Source: DAHUYF01 sp035623985
GTDB lineage: Bacteria; Pseudomonadota; Alphaproteobacteria; ATCC43930; CGMCC-115725
Direction: 5' to 3'
Length of the DNA stretch: 64,000 nt
Assembly: GCA_035623985.1 (NCBI GenBank)
Contig: DASPSJ010000114.1
Location: forward strand, 79,211 to 143,210
The stretch's first letter is position 1; each line of letters begins with the position of its first letter. This document shows positions 26,803 to 35,521 of the stretch, piece after piece. The notes below the pieces were generated by a model. That model did no database searches, was not told the DNA's origin, and saw nothing but the letters and a program-made list of their open reading frames with translations. A program made the position numbers and the translations under genes.

Positions 26803-28337
26803 TCGACACCAACTTCAAGAACAAGATCAAGACGGTCGAGGAGCTGAGAGAGATCATCGGCCCGCCGCCGCGGGAGAAGAAGGTGATCATGTGCCACGGC
26901 ACCTTCGACATCGTGCATCCCGGGCACATCCGCCATCTCGTCTACGCCAAGGGCATGGCCGACATCCTGGTCGCCAGCCTGACCAGCGACCGCCATATCG
27001 CCAAGGCCAACTTCCGTCCCTACGTGCCCGAGCAACTGCGCGCGATGAATCTCGCTGTGCTGGAGATGGTCGACTATGTCATCATCGACGACGAGGCGAA
27101 GCCGCTGCGCAACTTGACGCGCATCCAGCCGGACTATTTCGCCAAGGGCTACGAGTATGTGAAAGGGGGCATCGACCCGCGGACCCGCGAAGAGCTTGCG
27201 GTCCTCGAGACCTATGGCGGCGAGTTCATCTACACTCCGGGCGACATCGTCTATTCCTCCTCGGCGATCATCGACAGCGAACCTCCGGATCTCTCGACCG
27301 AGAAGCTGATGCTTCTGCTGCACGGCGAAGGGGTGGGCTTCGACGATCTCCGCAACGCGATCTCCCGCCTCAACGGGATCAAGGCCCATGTCGTCGGCGA
27401 CACCATCGTCGACAGCTACACCTACACGACGCTGATCGGCGGCAACACCAAGACCCCGACCTTCAGCGTGCGCCATGACCGCCAGCTCGATTATGTCGGC
27501 GGCGCCGGCATCGTTGCCAAGCACCTGCGCGCGGCCGGCGCGGAGGTCGTTTTCACTACGGTTCTCGGCAACGATTCCCTGAAGGATTTCGTCCTCGACG
27601 ATCTCAGCGCCGCCGGCATCACCGTCAACGCCGTCATCGATCCGATGCGTCCGACGACGCAAAAGAACGCTTTCATTGCCGACGGTTACCGGCTGCTCAA
27701 GGTCGACAAGGTCGACAACCGCGCCATCTCCGAGAAGATCCTTCATCAATTCATCGACCATGTCGCCGGCACGCCGGCGCAGACGGTGGTGTTCAGCGAC
27801 TTCCGCCACGGCATCTTCAACCGCCACACGGCACTGCCGCTGGCCGCAGCGGTGCCGTCGGGCAGCTATCGTGTCGCCGACAGCCAAGTGGCGAGCCGCT
27901 GGGGCAACATCCTCGACTTCCCCGATTTCGACCTCATCACCCCGAACGAGCGCGAGGCCCGGTTTGCCCTGGGCGACCAGGATACGACCGTGCGGCCGCT
28001 CGCCACGCAGCTCTACCAGCAGGCCCGCTGCAAGACGCTCATCCTGAAAATGGGCGATCGCGGCATCATTACGCAACGAGCCGATATGAGCGAATCGCGC
28101 GCCTTCTTCACCGTCGACAGCTTTGTCCGTCGCGTGGTGGACGCCGTCGGCGCGGGCGACGCGCTCCTCGCCTATGCGGCGCTCGCCATGGTCGCCACCC
28201 GCGACACGGTGATCGCCTCGGTCCTCGGCTCGATGGCCGCCGCCATCGAATGCGAGCATGAGGGCAACGTCCCGGTCGAGCCGCAGCAGGTGCTCGACAA
28301 GATCGATGCCGTGGCTCGTCAGGCGCGGCTCGACTGA
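26799..28337 (+). CDS. Bifunctional nucleotidyltransferase-PfkB kinase, HldE-like with swapped domain order
   Basis: A 512-residue fusion. The N-terminal part (about 28-165) is a cytidylyltransferase-fold domain with HGTFDIVHPGH (33-43) and the later YSSSAII segment, as in the nucleotidyltransferase half of HldE. The C-terminal part (about 195-505) is a PfkB/ribokinase-family kinase with the DAVGAGDALLA signature near residue 448 and a GDTIVDSY N-terminal strand. In E. coli HldE the kinase comes first and the nucleotidyltransferase last; here the order is reversed. Predicted reactions are phosphorylation of a heptose phosphate at C1 and transfer of AMP or another nucleotide. Both signature motifs look intact. 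Confidence 0.88.
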   Translation: MIDTNFKNKIKTVEELREIIGPPPREKKVIMCHGTFDIVHPGHIRHLVYAKGMADILVASLTSDRHIAKANFRPYVPEQLRAMNLAVLEMVDYVIIDDEAKPLRNLTRIQPDYFAKGYEYVKGGIDPRTREELAVLETYGGEFIYTPGDIVYSSSAIIDSEPPDLSTEKLMLLLHGEGVGFDDLRNAISRLNGIKAHVVGDTIVDSYTYTTLIGGNTKTPTFSVRHDRQLDYVGGAGIVAKHLRAAGAEVVFTTVLGNDSLKDFVLDDLSAAGITVNAVIDPMRPTTQKNAFIADGYRLLKVDKVDNRAISEKILHQFIDHVAGTPAQTVVFSDFRHGIFNRHTALPLAAAVPSGSYRVADSQVASRWGNILDFPDFDLITPNEREARFALGDQDTTVRPLATQLYQQARCKTLILKMGDRGIITQRADMSESRAFFTVDSFVRRVVDAVGAGDALLAYAALAMVATRDTVIASVLGSMAAAIECEHEGNVPVEPQQVLDKIDAVARQARLD

Positions 28338-28522
28338 GCGCAGGGAATGATCCCGCGAGCTCCCGCTCCGTTACCCATCCTTCTCGCGGCTGCGCCGGAT
28401 CGTGCACGGTTCTCGGACGAAGATGTACCCCCAATCCTGTCCATGGCGAGAGCGAGCGCCGTGCGGTCGCTCCGTCTCCCCTATCGGCGTGAAAAGGACG
28501 AAATCCAGGGGGGCGCATCTTG

Positions 28523-29455
28523 ATGCGCGTGATCGTCCTAGGGCTCGGCGTCCAGGGAAGGAAGCGGCTGCGCGTAGCCGGCGAAGAGGCGGTCGCCACC
28601 GTTGACCCGGTCAACATTGAGGCGCAGTACCGACGCGTGGAGGACGTGCCGCTTGGCGCCTATGACGCGGCGCTGGTTTGCACCCCCGACGAGCCGAAGC
28701 TCGCCATCCTTGAGCACCTGCTCAGGCACGGCAAGCACGTCCTCGTGGAAAAGCCGCTTTTCGCCGAGGACGAGGCGGCGATTCTCCGGCTCGAGAAGCT
28801 GGCCCGCGACGAGGGCGCCGTCTGCTATACCGCCTACAATCACCGCTTCGAGCCGCATTACCTCCGCATGCGCGACCTCGTCCGCTCCGGCGAGCTCGGG
28901 CGCCTCTACCGCTGCCGCATGTTCTACGGCAACGGCACGGCGCGCCTCGTGCGCGAATCCGCTTGGCGCGACCGGGGGGCGGGGGTGCTTCCCGACCTCG
29001 GCTCGCATCTCCTCGATACCGCGCGGTTCTGGTTCGGCGACCTTGCCGAGGATTTCCGCGTCGCCTCGGCGAGCTGCTTCGAGAACCGGGCGCCCGACCA
29101 TGTCGTCATCGCCTCCGAGGGGTCGCGGCCCAAGATCGAGCTGGAAATGACGCTGCTGTCCTGGCGCAACCACTTCACCTGCGATGTGCTCGCCGAGAAG
29201 GGCAGCGCGCATATCCGCTCGCTGTGCAAATGGGGACCGAGCACTTTCACCAGGCGCCTGCGCGTGCTGCCGAGCGGCCGGCCGTCCGAAGAATCGGTAA
29301 CGCTCGTCCAGGATGATCCGACCTGGGCCTTGGAATACGAGCACTTCAAGGCGCTCTGCGCCGCGCCGGCCCCGGCCGACCTCGGCGGCGATCTCTGGCT
29401 CAACCGGACCTTGTCCCGCCTCGGGAAAGACGCGATGCGGGAGGCGGCGCCATGA
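28523..29455 (+). CDS. Gfo/Idh/MocA-family oxidoreductase
   Basis: A 310-residue NAD(P)-dependent sugar dehydrogenase or reductase. The shortened N-terminus starts MRVIVLGLGVQGRKR, HVLVEKPLFAED is the lysine motif, and GVLPDLGSHLLDT carries the conserved aspartate and histidine. AGGGGGG lies about ten bases before ATG 28523. A 185-base gap separates it from the HldE-like gene, and its stop overlaps the next start (ATGA). It probably oxidises or reduces a sugar ring carbon of a nucleotide-linked intermediate made by this module. Confidence 0.88.
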   Translation: MRVIVLGLGVQGRKRLRVAGEEAVATVDPVNIEAQYRRVEDVPLGAYDAALVCTPDEPKLAILEHLLRHGKHVLVEKPLFAEDEAAILRLEKLARDEGAVCYTAYNHRFEPHYLRMRDLVRSGELGRLYRCRMFYGNGTARLVRESAWRDRGAGVLPDLGSHLLDTARFWFGDLAEDFRVASASCFENRAPDHVVIASEGSRPKIELEMTLLSWRNHFTCDVLAEKGSAHIRSLCKWGPSTFTRRLRVLPSGRPSEESVTLVQDDPTWALEYEHFKALCAAPAPADLGGDLWLNRTLSRLGKDAMREAAP

Positions 29456-30801
29456 GCGTCGCGAGTGTGAAGGCGGCAGCGGCCACCGGGCCACGTATCG
29501 GCTATGCCGGAATGACTCATCTCGGCCTGATCTCCGGCGTCGCCGCTGCGGCGCGCGGCTTCGCGACCGTCTGTTTCGATCCCGACCGGCAGCGCATTGC
29601 GGCGCTCAAGCGCGGCGAGCTGCCGGTCGTCGAGCCCGGCCTGCCGGAGCTCCTGGCAGCGCACCGCGACCGGCTCGACTTCACCGCCGAACCCGCCGCG
29701 CTTGCGGCCTGCGATGTGGTCTATGTTGCGCCGGACGTGCCGACCGACGATAAGGGCAGCAGCGATCTCGGTCCGCTCGAGGCGTTGCTCGCGACCGTCG
29801 GAATGGCCGTCCGTCCCGATGCCGTTCTCGTCATCCTGAGCCAGGTGCCGCCCGGCTTTACTCGGAGGCGGCTGCACGAGCGCGTCCCAGCCGAGGGAGA
29901 ACAGCGGCTCCTCTATTATCAGGTCGAGACGCTCGTCTTCGGTCGCGCCGTCGAGCGGGCCCTCAAGCCCGAGCGCTTCATCGTCGGCTGCGCCGATCCG
30001 GCCAAGCCTCTGCCCGCGGCCTATGCCGATTTCCTCGCCGTCTTCGCCTGCCCGATCCTGCCGATGCGCTTCGAGAGCGCCGAACTTGCCAAGATCTCGA
30101 TCAACCTGTGCCTCGTCGCCTCGGTGAGCGTCGCCAACACCCTGGCCGAGCTCTGCGAGCGGATTGGCGCCGATTGGGGCGAGATCGCACCCGCCCTGCG
30201 GCTCGATCCGCGGATCGGCGCCGATGCTTATCTCTCGCCCGGGCTTGGCCTTGCCGGCGGCAACCTCGAGCGCGATCTCGCGACAATACTCAACTGCTCC
30301 CGGGAGACCGGGACCGACGCGGCCATCGTCGCCGCCTTTCTGCACTCGAGCCGCCACCGCCGCGACTGGGCGCTGCGCACGCTCCATAGCGAGGTACTGG
30401 CCGAGCGGCCAAAGGCGACGATCGGCATCCTCGGCCTTGCCTACAAGGAGAATACCCACTCGACCAAGAACTCGCCGTCCCTGGCGCTGATCCGCCACCT
30501 CCAGCCCTGGCGGCTCAGGCTCTTCGACCCGGTTGTGCCGGCGGCCGCGGCTGCTCACCCGGCCGCTGCGGCCGCCGCCTCGCCGCTCGACGCCGCCGAG
30601 GGCGCGGACGCGCTGGTCATCATGACCCCCTGGCCGCAATTCCGCGCGCTCGACCCGAAGGACATCGCACGACGCATGGCCGGACCGACCGTCATCGATC
30701 CCTATCGCGTGCTTTCCGGGCCAGCCGTTTCGGCCGCCGGGCTCGACTGGCTGACTCTCGGCATGCCGGCCCTGCGGAGGCGGAAGAGCAGTCATGCTTG
30801 A
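29452..30801 (+). CDS. Nucleotide-sugar dehydrogenase homologue lacking the catalytic cysteine
   Basis: A 449-residue member of the UDP-glucose/GDP-mannose dehydrogenase family. The N-terminal Rossmann region (IGYAGMTHLGLISG), the glutamate of the PExL-equivalent segment (QVETLVFG), the lysine and asparagine of AELAKISINLC and the aspartate of the C-containing loop are all recognisable. However, the loop that reads GFGGSCFPKD in canonical enzymes reads GLAGGNLERD here, placing Asn271 where the nucleophilic Cys is expected. The codon is AAC. Without the thiol, the usual four-electron oxidation of C6 to an acid is unlikely, so a different two-electron reaction or a non-catalytic role is possible. 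It overlaps its neighbours on both sides. Confidence 0.85.
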   Translation: MSVASVKAAAATGPRIGYAGMTHLGLISGVAAAARGFATVCFDPDRQRIAALKRGELPVVEPGLPELLAAHRDRLDFTAEPAALAACDVVYVAPDVPTDDKGSSDLGPLEALLATVGMAVRPDAVLVILSQVPPGFTRRRLHERVPAEGEQRLLYYQVETLVFGRAVERALKPERFIVGCADPAKPLPAAYADFLAVFACPILPMRFESAELAKISINLCLVASVSVANTLAELCERIGADWGEIAPALRLDPRIGADAYLSPGLGLAGGNLERDLATILNCSRETGTDAAIVAAFLHSSRHRRDWALRTLHSEVLAERPKATIGILGLAYKENTHSTKNSPSLALIRHLQPWRLRLFDPVVPAAAAAHPAAAAAASPLDAAEGADALVIMTPWPQFRALDPKDIARRMAGPTVIDPYRVLSGPAVSAAGLDWLTLGMPALRRRKSSHA

Positions 30802-31681
30802 GCATCTTCGCTCCGCGCCGCGGGCGCCGGAGCGCGCCGTCGTCATCGGCGCCGGCGGTTTCGTCGGTGGCGCCATCCTGCGCCAGCTTGCAGCCGCCGG
30901 CATCCCGGCTCTGGGCCTCACCCGCCGAGAGGTCGACCTGCTGGCGCCCGACGCCGCGCAGTGCCTGCGCAACATGCTGAAACCGTCGGACAGCGTCGTC
31001 TTCGTCTCCGCGGCGGCGCCGGCCAAGACCAATGCAATGCTGATGCAGAACTTGCGCATGTCCGAGGCGGCGTCAGAGACCTTTGCTGCGGTGCCGCCGG
31101 CCCATCTCCTCTATGTCAGTTCGGACGCGATCTATGCCGATGACGCCAACCCGGTGACCGAGCGCTCGCCGGCTGCGCCCTCAACCCTGCACGGCATGAT
31201 GCACGCCGCCCGCGAGCTGATGCTGCGGAGCGCCTCGCCCGCGCCCTTCGCCGCCTTGCGCCCGACGCTGATCTACGGCGCCGCCGACCCGCACAACGGC
31301 TATGGTCCCAACCGCTTTCGCCGCCAGGCGCAGCGAGGCGAGCCGATCTCCATCTTCGGCGAGGGCGAGGAACGCCGCGATCACGTGCTGGTCGAGGACG
31401 TGGCGCTCCTCGCGCGGCTCATCCTGGAGCACCGCAGCGTCGGCGCGCTCAACGCCGTGAGCGGCCGGTCGGTCTCCTTCCGCGAGGTGGCGGAGCTCGT
31501 CGCGGCGCAATTCACGCCCGTCGCGCGCATCATCAGCACGCCCCGCCCGGGACTGCGCCCGCATCTCCTGCACCGCCATTTCGACGTTACCGATCTTCTC
31601 GCGTCTTTCCCGAGCTTCCGCCCGACCGGCCTTGCCGAGGGGATCGCACGGGTCCACCGAGAGACGCTGGAACGGCAGTAA
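30794..31681 (+). CDS. Extended-SDR sugar-nucleotide protein with atypical active site
   Basis: A 295-residue Rossmann protein. IGAGGFVGGAIL is the nucleotide-binding motif, YVSSDAIYAD the serine strand, and ALRPTLIYGAADPHNGYGP and DHVLVEDVALLA are typical later segments. The YxxxK motif is missing: the corresponding LHGMMHAARE has histidine at both positions (H133 and H137). It therefore may bind NAD(P) and sugar without ordinary SDR proton transfer, or use a histidine instead. It overlaps the dehydrogenase homologue by eight bases and sits next to another homologue with an altered active site. Confidence 0.82.
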   Translation: MLEHLRSAPRAPERAVVIGAGGFVGGAILRQLAAAGIPALGLTRREVDLLAPDAAQCLRNMLKPSDSVVFVSAAAPAKTNAMLMQNLRMSEAASETFAAVPPAHLLYVSSDAIYADDANPVTERSPAAPSTLHGMMHAARELMLRSASPAPFAALRPTLIYGAADPHNGYGPNRFRRQAQRGEPISIFGEGEERRDHVLVEDVALLARLILEHRSVGALNAVSGRSVSFREVAELVAAQFTPVARIISTPRPGLRPHLLHRHFDVTDLLASFPSFRPTGLAEGIARVHRETLERQ

Positions 31682-31697
31682 CAGGGGAGCGCCCGCA

Positions 31698-32354
31698 ATG
31701 GCCGAAGTGAAGCTGTTGGCGAAGCTGCCCAAGAGCAAGCGCAATATCGCGAGGCGCCATGAAGCCCAGACTCCCGAAAACATCGCGATATCGCGCCGAT
31801 ACGGCCGCGACTATTTCGACGGGCCGCGCGAGCTCGGCTACGGCGGCTACCGCTATGATGGGCGTTGGATCCCGGTCGCCGAGGACATCGTCCATCACTT
31901 CGCCCTGAGGCCGGGAGATCGGGTGCTCGATGTCGGCTGCGCGAAGGGGTTTCTCGTGCATGACCTGATGAAAGTCTGTCCCGGTCTCGAGGCTTTCGGT
32001 CTCGACATCTCGGAATACGCGCTGATGAATTGTCTTCCGGAGGTCGTCGGGCGGCTCCATCTCGGCACTGCCGAAAAACTGCCTTTCCCGGACGGCAGCT
32101 TCGCCGCCGTGCTCTCGATCAACACCATCCACAATCTCGATCGCACGGGCTGCATCGCCGCTTTGCGCGAGATCGAGCGCCTGGCGCCGGGCCGCGCCTT
32201 CGTCCAGGTCGACTCCTATCACACACCGGAGCAGCGCGAGCTGTTCATGAGCTGGGTGCTCACCGCCAAGTTTCATGATTATCCCGCAGGCTGGCGCAAA
32301 GTGTTCGCCGAGGCCGGATACAGCGGCGACTGGGACTGGACGATCGTCGAATAG
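31698..32354 (+). CDS. SAM-dependent class I methyltransferase
   Basis: A 218-residue methyltransferase. Motif I is VLDVGCAKGFL, motif II is FGLDISEYAL, LPFPDGSFAAVLSINTIHNL is the post-motif segment given here in full only as a short stretch, and LAPGRAFVQVDSY closes the fold. GGGGAG sits ten bases before ATG 31698. Members in polysaccharide loci methylate hydroxyl or carbon positions of sugars. Its neighbours are sugar-nucleotide SDRs, so the product is probably a methylated sugar; the target position is not visible. Confidence 0.88.
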   Translation: MAEVKLLAKLPKSKRNIARRHEAQTPENIAISRRYGRDYFDGPRELGYGGYRYDGRWIPVAEDIVHHFALRPGDRVLDVGCAKGFLVHDLMKVCPGLEAFGLDISEYALMNCLPEVVGRLHLGTAEKLPFPDGSFAAVLSINTIHNLDRTGCIAALREIERLAPGRAFVQVDSYHTPEQRELFMSWVLTAKFHDYPAGWRKVFAEAGYSGDWDWTIVE

Positions 32355-32396
32355 CTGAGTAAACACGCGCCGGGACGCGAAATTCACGGGGCCGAC

Positions 32397-33389
32397 ATGA
32401 CGAAGACCTATGCGATTCTCGGCGGCGGCGGCTCGTTTGGCATCCACACCGCGTTCTGGCTGCTCGACCACGCCGATCCCAGGAAGGTCATCGGTATCGG
32501 CCGCAACCCGCTGCGCCCCGAGCCTTTCTCACTCAGCATCGAAAAGCGCAAGAACTACGCCTATCACGCTTTCCACATCACCTATGAGCTCGACCTCCTG
32601 CTCGAGCTGCTCGACCGCGAGAAGCCTCAGGTCATCGTCAATTACGCAGCCCAGGGCGAGGGCGCCGTGTCGTGGAAGCATTCCTGGCGCTTCTTCGAGA
32701 CGAATTCGATGGCGCTGGCGCGGCTCGCCGAGGAGCTGATGAAGCGCGATTGGCTCGAGCGCTTCATCCAGATCGGCACCTCCGAGATGTACGGCTCGGT
32801 CGAACATCCGGCGAGCGAGGACGAGCCGATCAAGCCGTCGAGCCCCTACGCCGCCTCGAAAGTCGCCTTCGACATGTATTTGGTTTCGGTGCACCGGTTC
32901 CTCAAATTCCCGATGAACATCATCCGCCCGTCCAACGCCTATTGCCCGGGCCAGCTTCTGCACCGCGTCGTGCCCAAGGCCGTGCTGGCCGGTCTCACCG
33001 GGCGGAAGCTGCCATTACACGGCGGCGGGCGGGCGGAAAAATCCTATATCCACGCCCGCGACCTCGGACGCGCGATCCTGCTGGTTGCCGAGAAGGCGCC
33101 GCTCGGGACAATCTATAACGCCGGCCCGGCGCAGTCGATCGCGATCCGCGCGCTGGTCGCGAAATGCGCCGAGGCGCTGGGGATGTCCTTCGACCAGCTC
33201 TGCGAGGTCACAGCCGACCGGCTGGGCCAGGATTCTCGCTATTGGCTCGACTCTTCGGCGATCAAGCGGGATGTCGGCTGGGAACCGCAAATCGGGCTCG
33301 AAGAAGGGCTCGGCGAGATGGTCGCCTGGGGGCGCAAATACCTCGACCAGCTCCGCGACTGGCCCACGGACTATGTGCTGCGCGGCTGA
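32397..33389 (+). CDS. NAD-dependent epimerase/dehydratase (RmlB-like)
   Basis: A 330-residue extended SDR. The N-terminal motif is ILGGGGSFGIH (a variant of TGGxGxxG), IGTSEMYGS is the active-site strand, and SPYAASKVAFD carries the catalytic Tyr and Lys. RPSNAYCPGQLLHRVVPKA resembles the substrate-binding segment of dTDP-glucose 4,6-dehydratases and epimerases. The Glu/Asp pair of true RmlB (DE after the serine) is not seen; SEMYG carries only the glutamate. A dehydratase or epimerase step on a nucleotide sugar is the likely role. It lies four bases before the transketolase genes. Confidence 0.85.
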   Translation: MTKTYAILGGGGSFGIHTAFWLLDHADPRKVIGIGRNPLRPEPFSLSIEKRKNYAYHAFHITYELDLLLELLDREKPQVIVNYAAQGEGAVSWKHSWRFFETNSMALARLAEELMKRDWLERFIQIGTSEMYGSVEHPASEDEPIKPSSPYAASKVAFDMYLVSVHRFLKFPMNIIRPSNAYCPGQLLHRVVPKAVLAGLTGRKLPLHGGGRAEKSYIHARDLGRAILLVAEKAPLGTIYNAGPAQSIAIRALVAKCAEALGMSFDQLCEVTADRLGQDSRYWLDSSAIKRDVGWEPQIGLEEGLGEMVAWGRKYLDQLRDWPTDYVLRG

Positions 33390-33392
33390 ACC

Positions 33393-34238
33393 ATGACCGG
33401 ACCCCAGCGACGCAACAGCTTCGAGGCGGCGGCGGCGCGGCGGCGCTGCCTCGCTTATCGTCGGCGCATCCTCGACATCTCGCAACAGGTGACCGCGCTG
33501 CACGTGGCCCCGGCCTTCTCCTGCCTCGAGATGGTCGACGTCATCTATCATGCGCTGATGCGCGCCGAGCCCGGCGCCGACGGCGGACCGGGGTTCCGCG
33601 ACGGCTTCGTGATGTCGAAGGGCCACGGGTGCCTGGCGCAATATGTCATTCTGGAGGAAATGGGCATTCTGAACCGCGACGACCTCGCGCGCTATTGCCG
33701 GGCCGACGGACGCCTTGGCGCCCATCCCGATTACGGCGTGCCCGGGATCGAGGCGTCTACCGGCTCGCTCGGCCACGGCCTCGGCATCGCCGCCGGCATG
33801 GCCTGCGCGGAGAAGATCAAAGGCACGGACCGGCGGACCTTTGTCGTCCTGTCCGACGGCGAGCTGCAGGAGGGCTCGAGCTGGGAAGGCTTCATGATGG
33901 CCGCCAATCTGCGGCTTGCCAATCTCGTCGCCTTCATCGATCTTAACGACTTCTCCGGTCTCGAGCGGATGAGCGAAGGCCATCCCGCCCTCCATCCGGT
34001 CGCCGACAAGCTGCGCGCCTTCCATTGGGAATCGGTCGAGGTCAACGGACACGACGCCGAAGCGATCTTCGCCGCGGTCAAGGGCCGCCGGGGCGATCGG
34101 CCTTTGGCGGTGATCGGCCGTACCGTCAAGGGCAAGGGCGTCTCCTACATGGAGAATGTGCCGATCTGGCATTACCGCTCGCCGAACAAGGAAGAGTATG
34201 CGCGCGCGATCGCCGAGCTGGCGGAGGTCGGCGCGTGA
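33393..34238 (+). CDS. Transketolase N-terminal subunit (TPP-binding)
   Basis: A 281-residue TPP-binding subunit of a split transketolase. MSKGHGCLAQYV and GSLGHGLGIAAG are the conserved N-terminal motifs, and SDGELQEGSSWEG followed by NLVAFIDLNDFSG is the TPP/Mg-binding region (GDG...N type). Split transketolases transfer two-carbon units between sugar phosphates. The partner gene starts inside its stop (GTGA). In this cluster it could build or shorten an unusual ketose for the heptose or branched-sugar branch, complementing the transaldolase-like protein. Confidence 0.92.
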   Translation: MTGPQRRNSFEAAAARRRCLAYRRRILDISQQVTALHVAPAFSCLEMVDVIYHALMRAEPGADGGPGFRDGFVMSKGHGCLAQYVILEEMGILNRDDLARYCRADGRLGAHPDYGVPGIEASTGSLGHGLGIAAGMACAEKIKGTDRRTFVVLSDGELQEGSSWEGFMMAANLRLANLVAFIDLNDFSGLERMSEGHPALHPVADKLRAFHWESVEVNGHDAEAIFAAVKGRRGDRPLAVIGRTVKGKGVSYMENVPIWHYRSPNKEEYARAIAELAEVGA

Positions 34239-35161
34239 GGAACACCTTCGCCAACGCCTTTTACGAGGCGGCGCTCAAGGACGAGAGGCTTCTCGCCGTG
34301 GTCGCGGACATCTCGCCGGCCGGGGCCATGGACAAGTTCCGCACAAGCTTTCCGCACCGCTTCATCAATACCGGCGTGGCCGAACAGGTCATGATCGGCC
34401 TGTGCGCCGGCATGGCGTTGCGCGGCCTGCGGCCCTTCGCTTACACCATCGCGACCTTCGCGCTGTTCCGGCCGTTCGAGTTCGTGCGCGACGATTTGTG
34501 CTATCACGATCTCCCGGTGACGGTGGTCGGGATCGGCGGCGGCCTTACCTATTCGACGCTCGGCGGAACGCATCACGCGCAGGAGGACGTCGCCGTCGCC
34601 TCGGCCATTCCCAACATGGCGGTGCTGGCGCCCTGCGATCCCGGCGAGACGCGCGCCGCCGCCGAATGGGCGGTGAGCGAGGAGCGCTTCCGCATCGGTC
34701 CCGTCTATCTGCGCCTGGGCAAGGCGGGCGAGCCGGATCTGACCCGGGCGGCCGAGCCGTTCGTCTTCGGGAAGCTGCGCTACCTGAAGCGCGGCGAGGA
34801 CGTCTGCATCATCGGTTACGGCCCCGTTCTCAAATTGGCTTTCGATCTTGCCGATCGCTTCGCGGCAAGCGGCAAGACGGTGTCGATCGCCTCTTGCCAC
34901 ACGGTGAAGCCGCTCGATCTCGGTGGAGTCGCCGCCGCGCTCCGCCGCCACCGGCAGGTGATCGTGCTCGAAGAGATGGCGCCGACCGGCGGGCTCGGCC
35001 CGCAGGTCAAATCCCTGGCCTGGGACATCAGGGCCGAATGCCGGCTCGACACGTTCTCTCTCAAGGACACCTTCATTCACGTCTATGGCTCGCATCCCGA
35101 GCTGCTGGCGGCGCACGGCCTCGACGTCGCGAGCATGGCGCAGAAGCTCGGGCTGGACTGA
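34235..35161 (+). CDS. Transketolase C-terminal subunit (pyrimidine-binding)
   Basis: A 308-residue second half of the transketolase. INTGVAEQVMIGLCAGMAL is the catalytic glutamate motif that activates TPP, followed by FALFRPFEFVRDD and GGTHHAQEDVAV typical of the pyrimidine-binding domain. The C-terminal domain runs from about 190 with IIGYGPVLKLAFDLA. The start is GTG 34235, with GGAGG eight bases upstream and four-base overlap with the partner gene. Together the pair should form one active transketolase-like enzyme; a housekeeping role is unlikely given its position. Confidence 0.92.
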   Translation: MRNTFANAFYEAALKDERLLAVVADISPAGAMDKFRTSFPHRFINTGVAEQVMIGLCAGMALRGLRPFAYTIATFALFRPFEFVRDDLCYHDLPVTVVGIGGGLTYSTLGGTHHAQEDVAVASAIPNMAVLAPCDPGETRAAAEWAVSEERFRIGPVYLRLGKAGEPDLTRAAEPFVFGKLRYLKRGEDVCIIGYGPVLKLAFDLADRFAASGKTVSIASCHTVKPLDLGGVAAALRRHRQVIVLEEMAPTGGLGPQVKSLAWDIRAECRLDTFSLKDTFIHVYGSHPELLAAHGLDVASMAQKLGLD

Positions 35162-35521
35162 GACGGCGGCCACGGCGGATCGCCGGACGGCGGGACGAAC
35201 TCGCGATCACAGTCGGCTGAAGGCTGCGCGCCGCGCCGATAACGCTTGCCGATCCCCGGCCTGCATCCGGAATCCTTGTGCATCATACCGATCGAGGCGT
35301 GCAATCCGCCAATGTATATGTGCAGTGCCGCCTGCTCGAAGGTTCATGCATCGACGGCAATCCTTATCGCAGACTGGCATTTTCTCCGGCTCAAGATATA
35401 GTCGCAAATCGGGGATTGACGATTTTCGCCGCCAAGTTGTTGATTTTCGTGATCGGAAAGGACGGCGCGGCGAAGTCGGGCACGCCGTCGACGCGGGAAG
35501 TTTCAGGAGACGTGATCTGAG
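35162..35521 (+). other. 360-base intergenic stretch with lower GC
   Basis: No convincing gene is seen. A short open frame at 35278-35520 lacks a ribosome-binding site and any recognisable motif. The stretch is visibly richer in A and T than the genes before it, and ends in CAGGAGA about ten bases before ATG 35522. TTGACG at 35416-35421 could be a -35 element, but no good -10 follows. A transcription break between the 22.8-35.2 kb unit and the 35.5-39.5 kb unit is the simplest reading. Confidence 0.35.

Noticed and set aside
35278..35520. 80-codon open frame in the 35.2-35.5 kb gap
   Set aside because: No ribosome-binding site, no motif and an unnatural composition.
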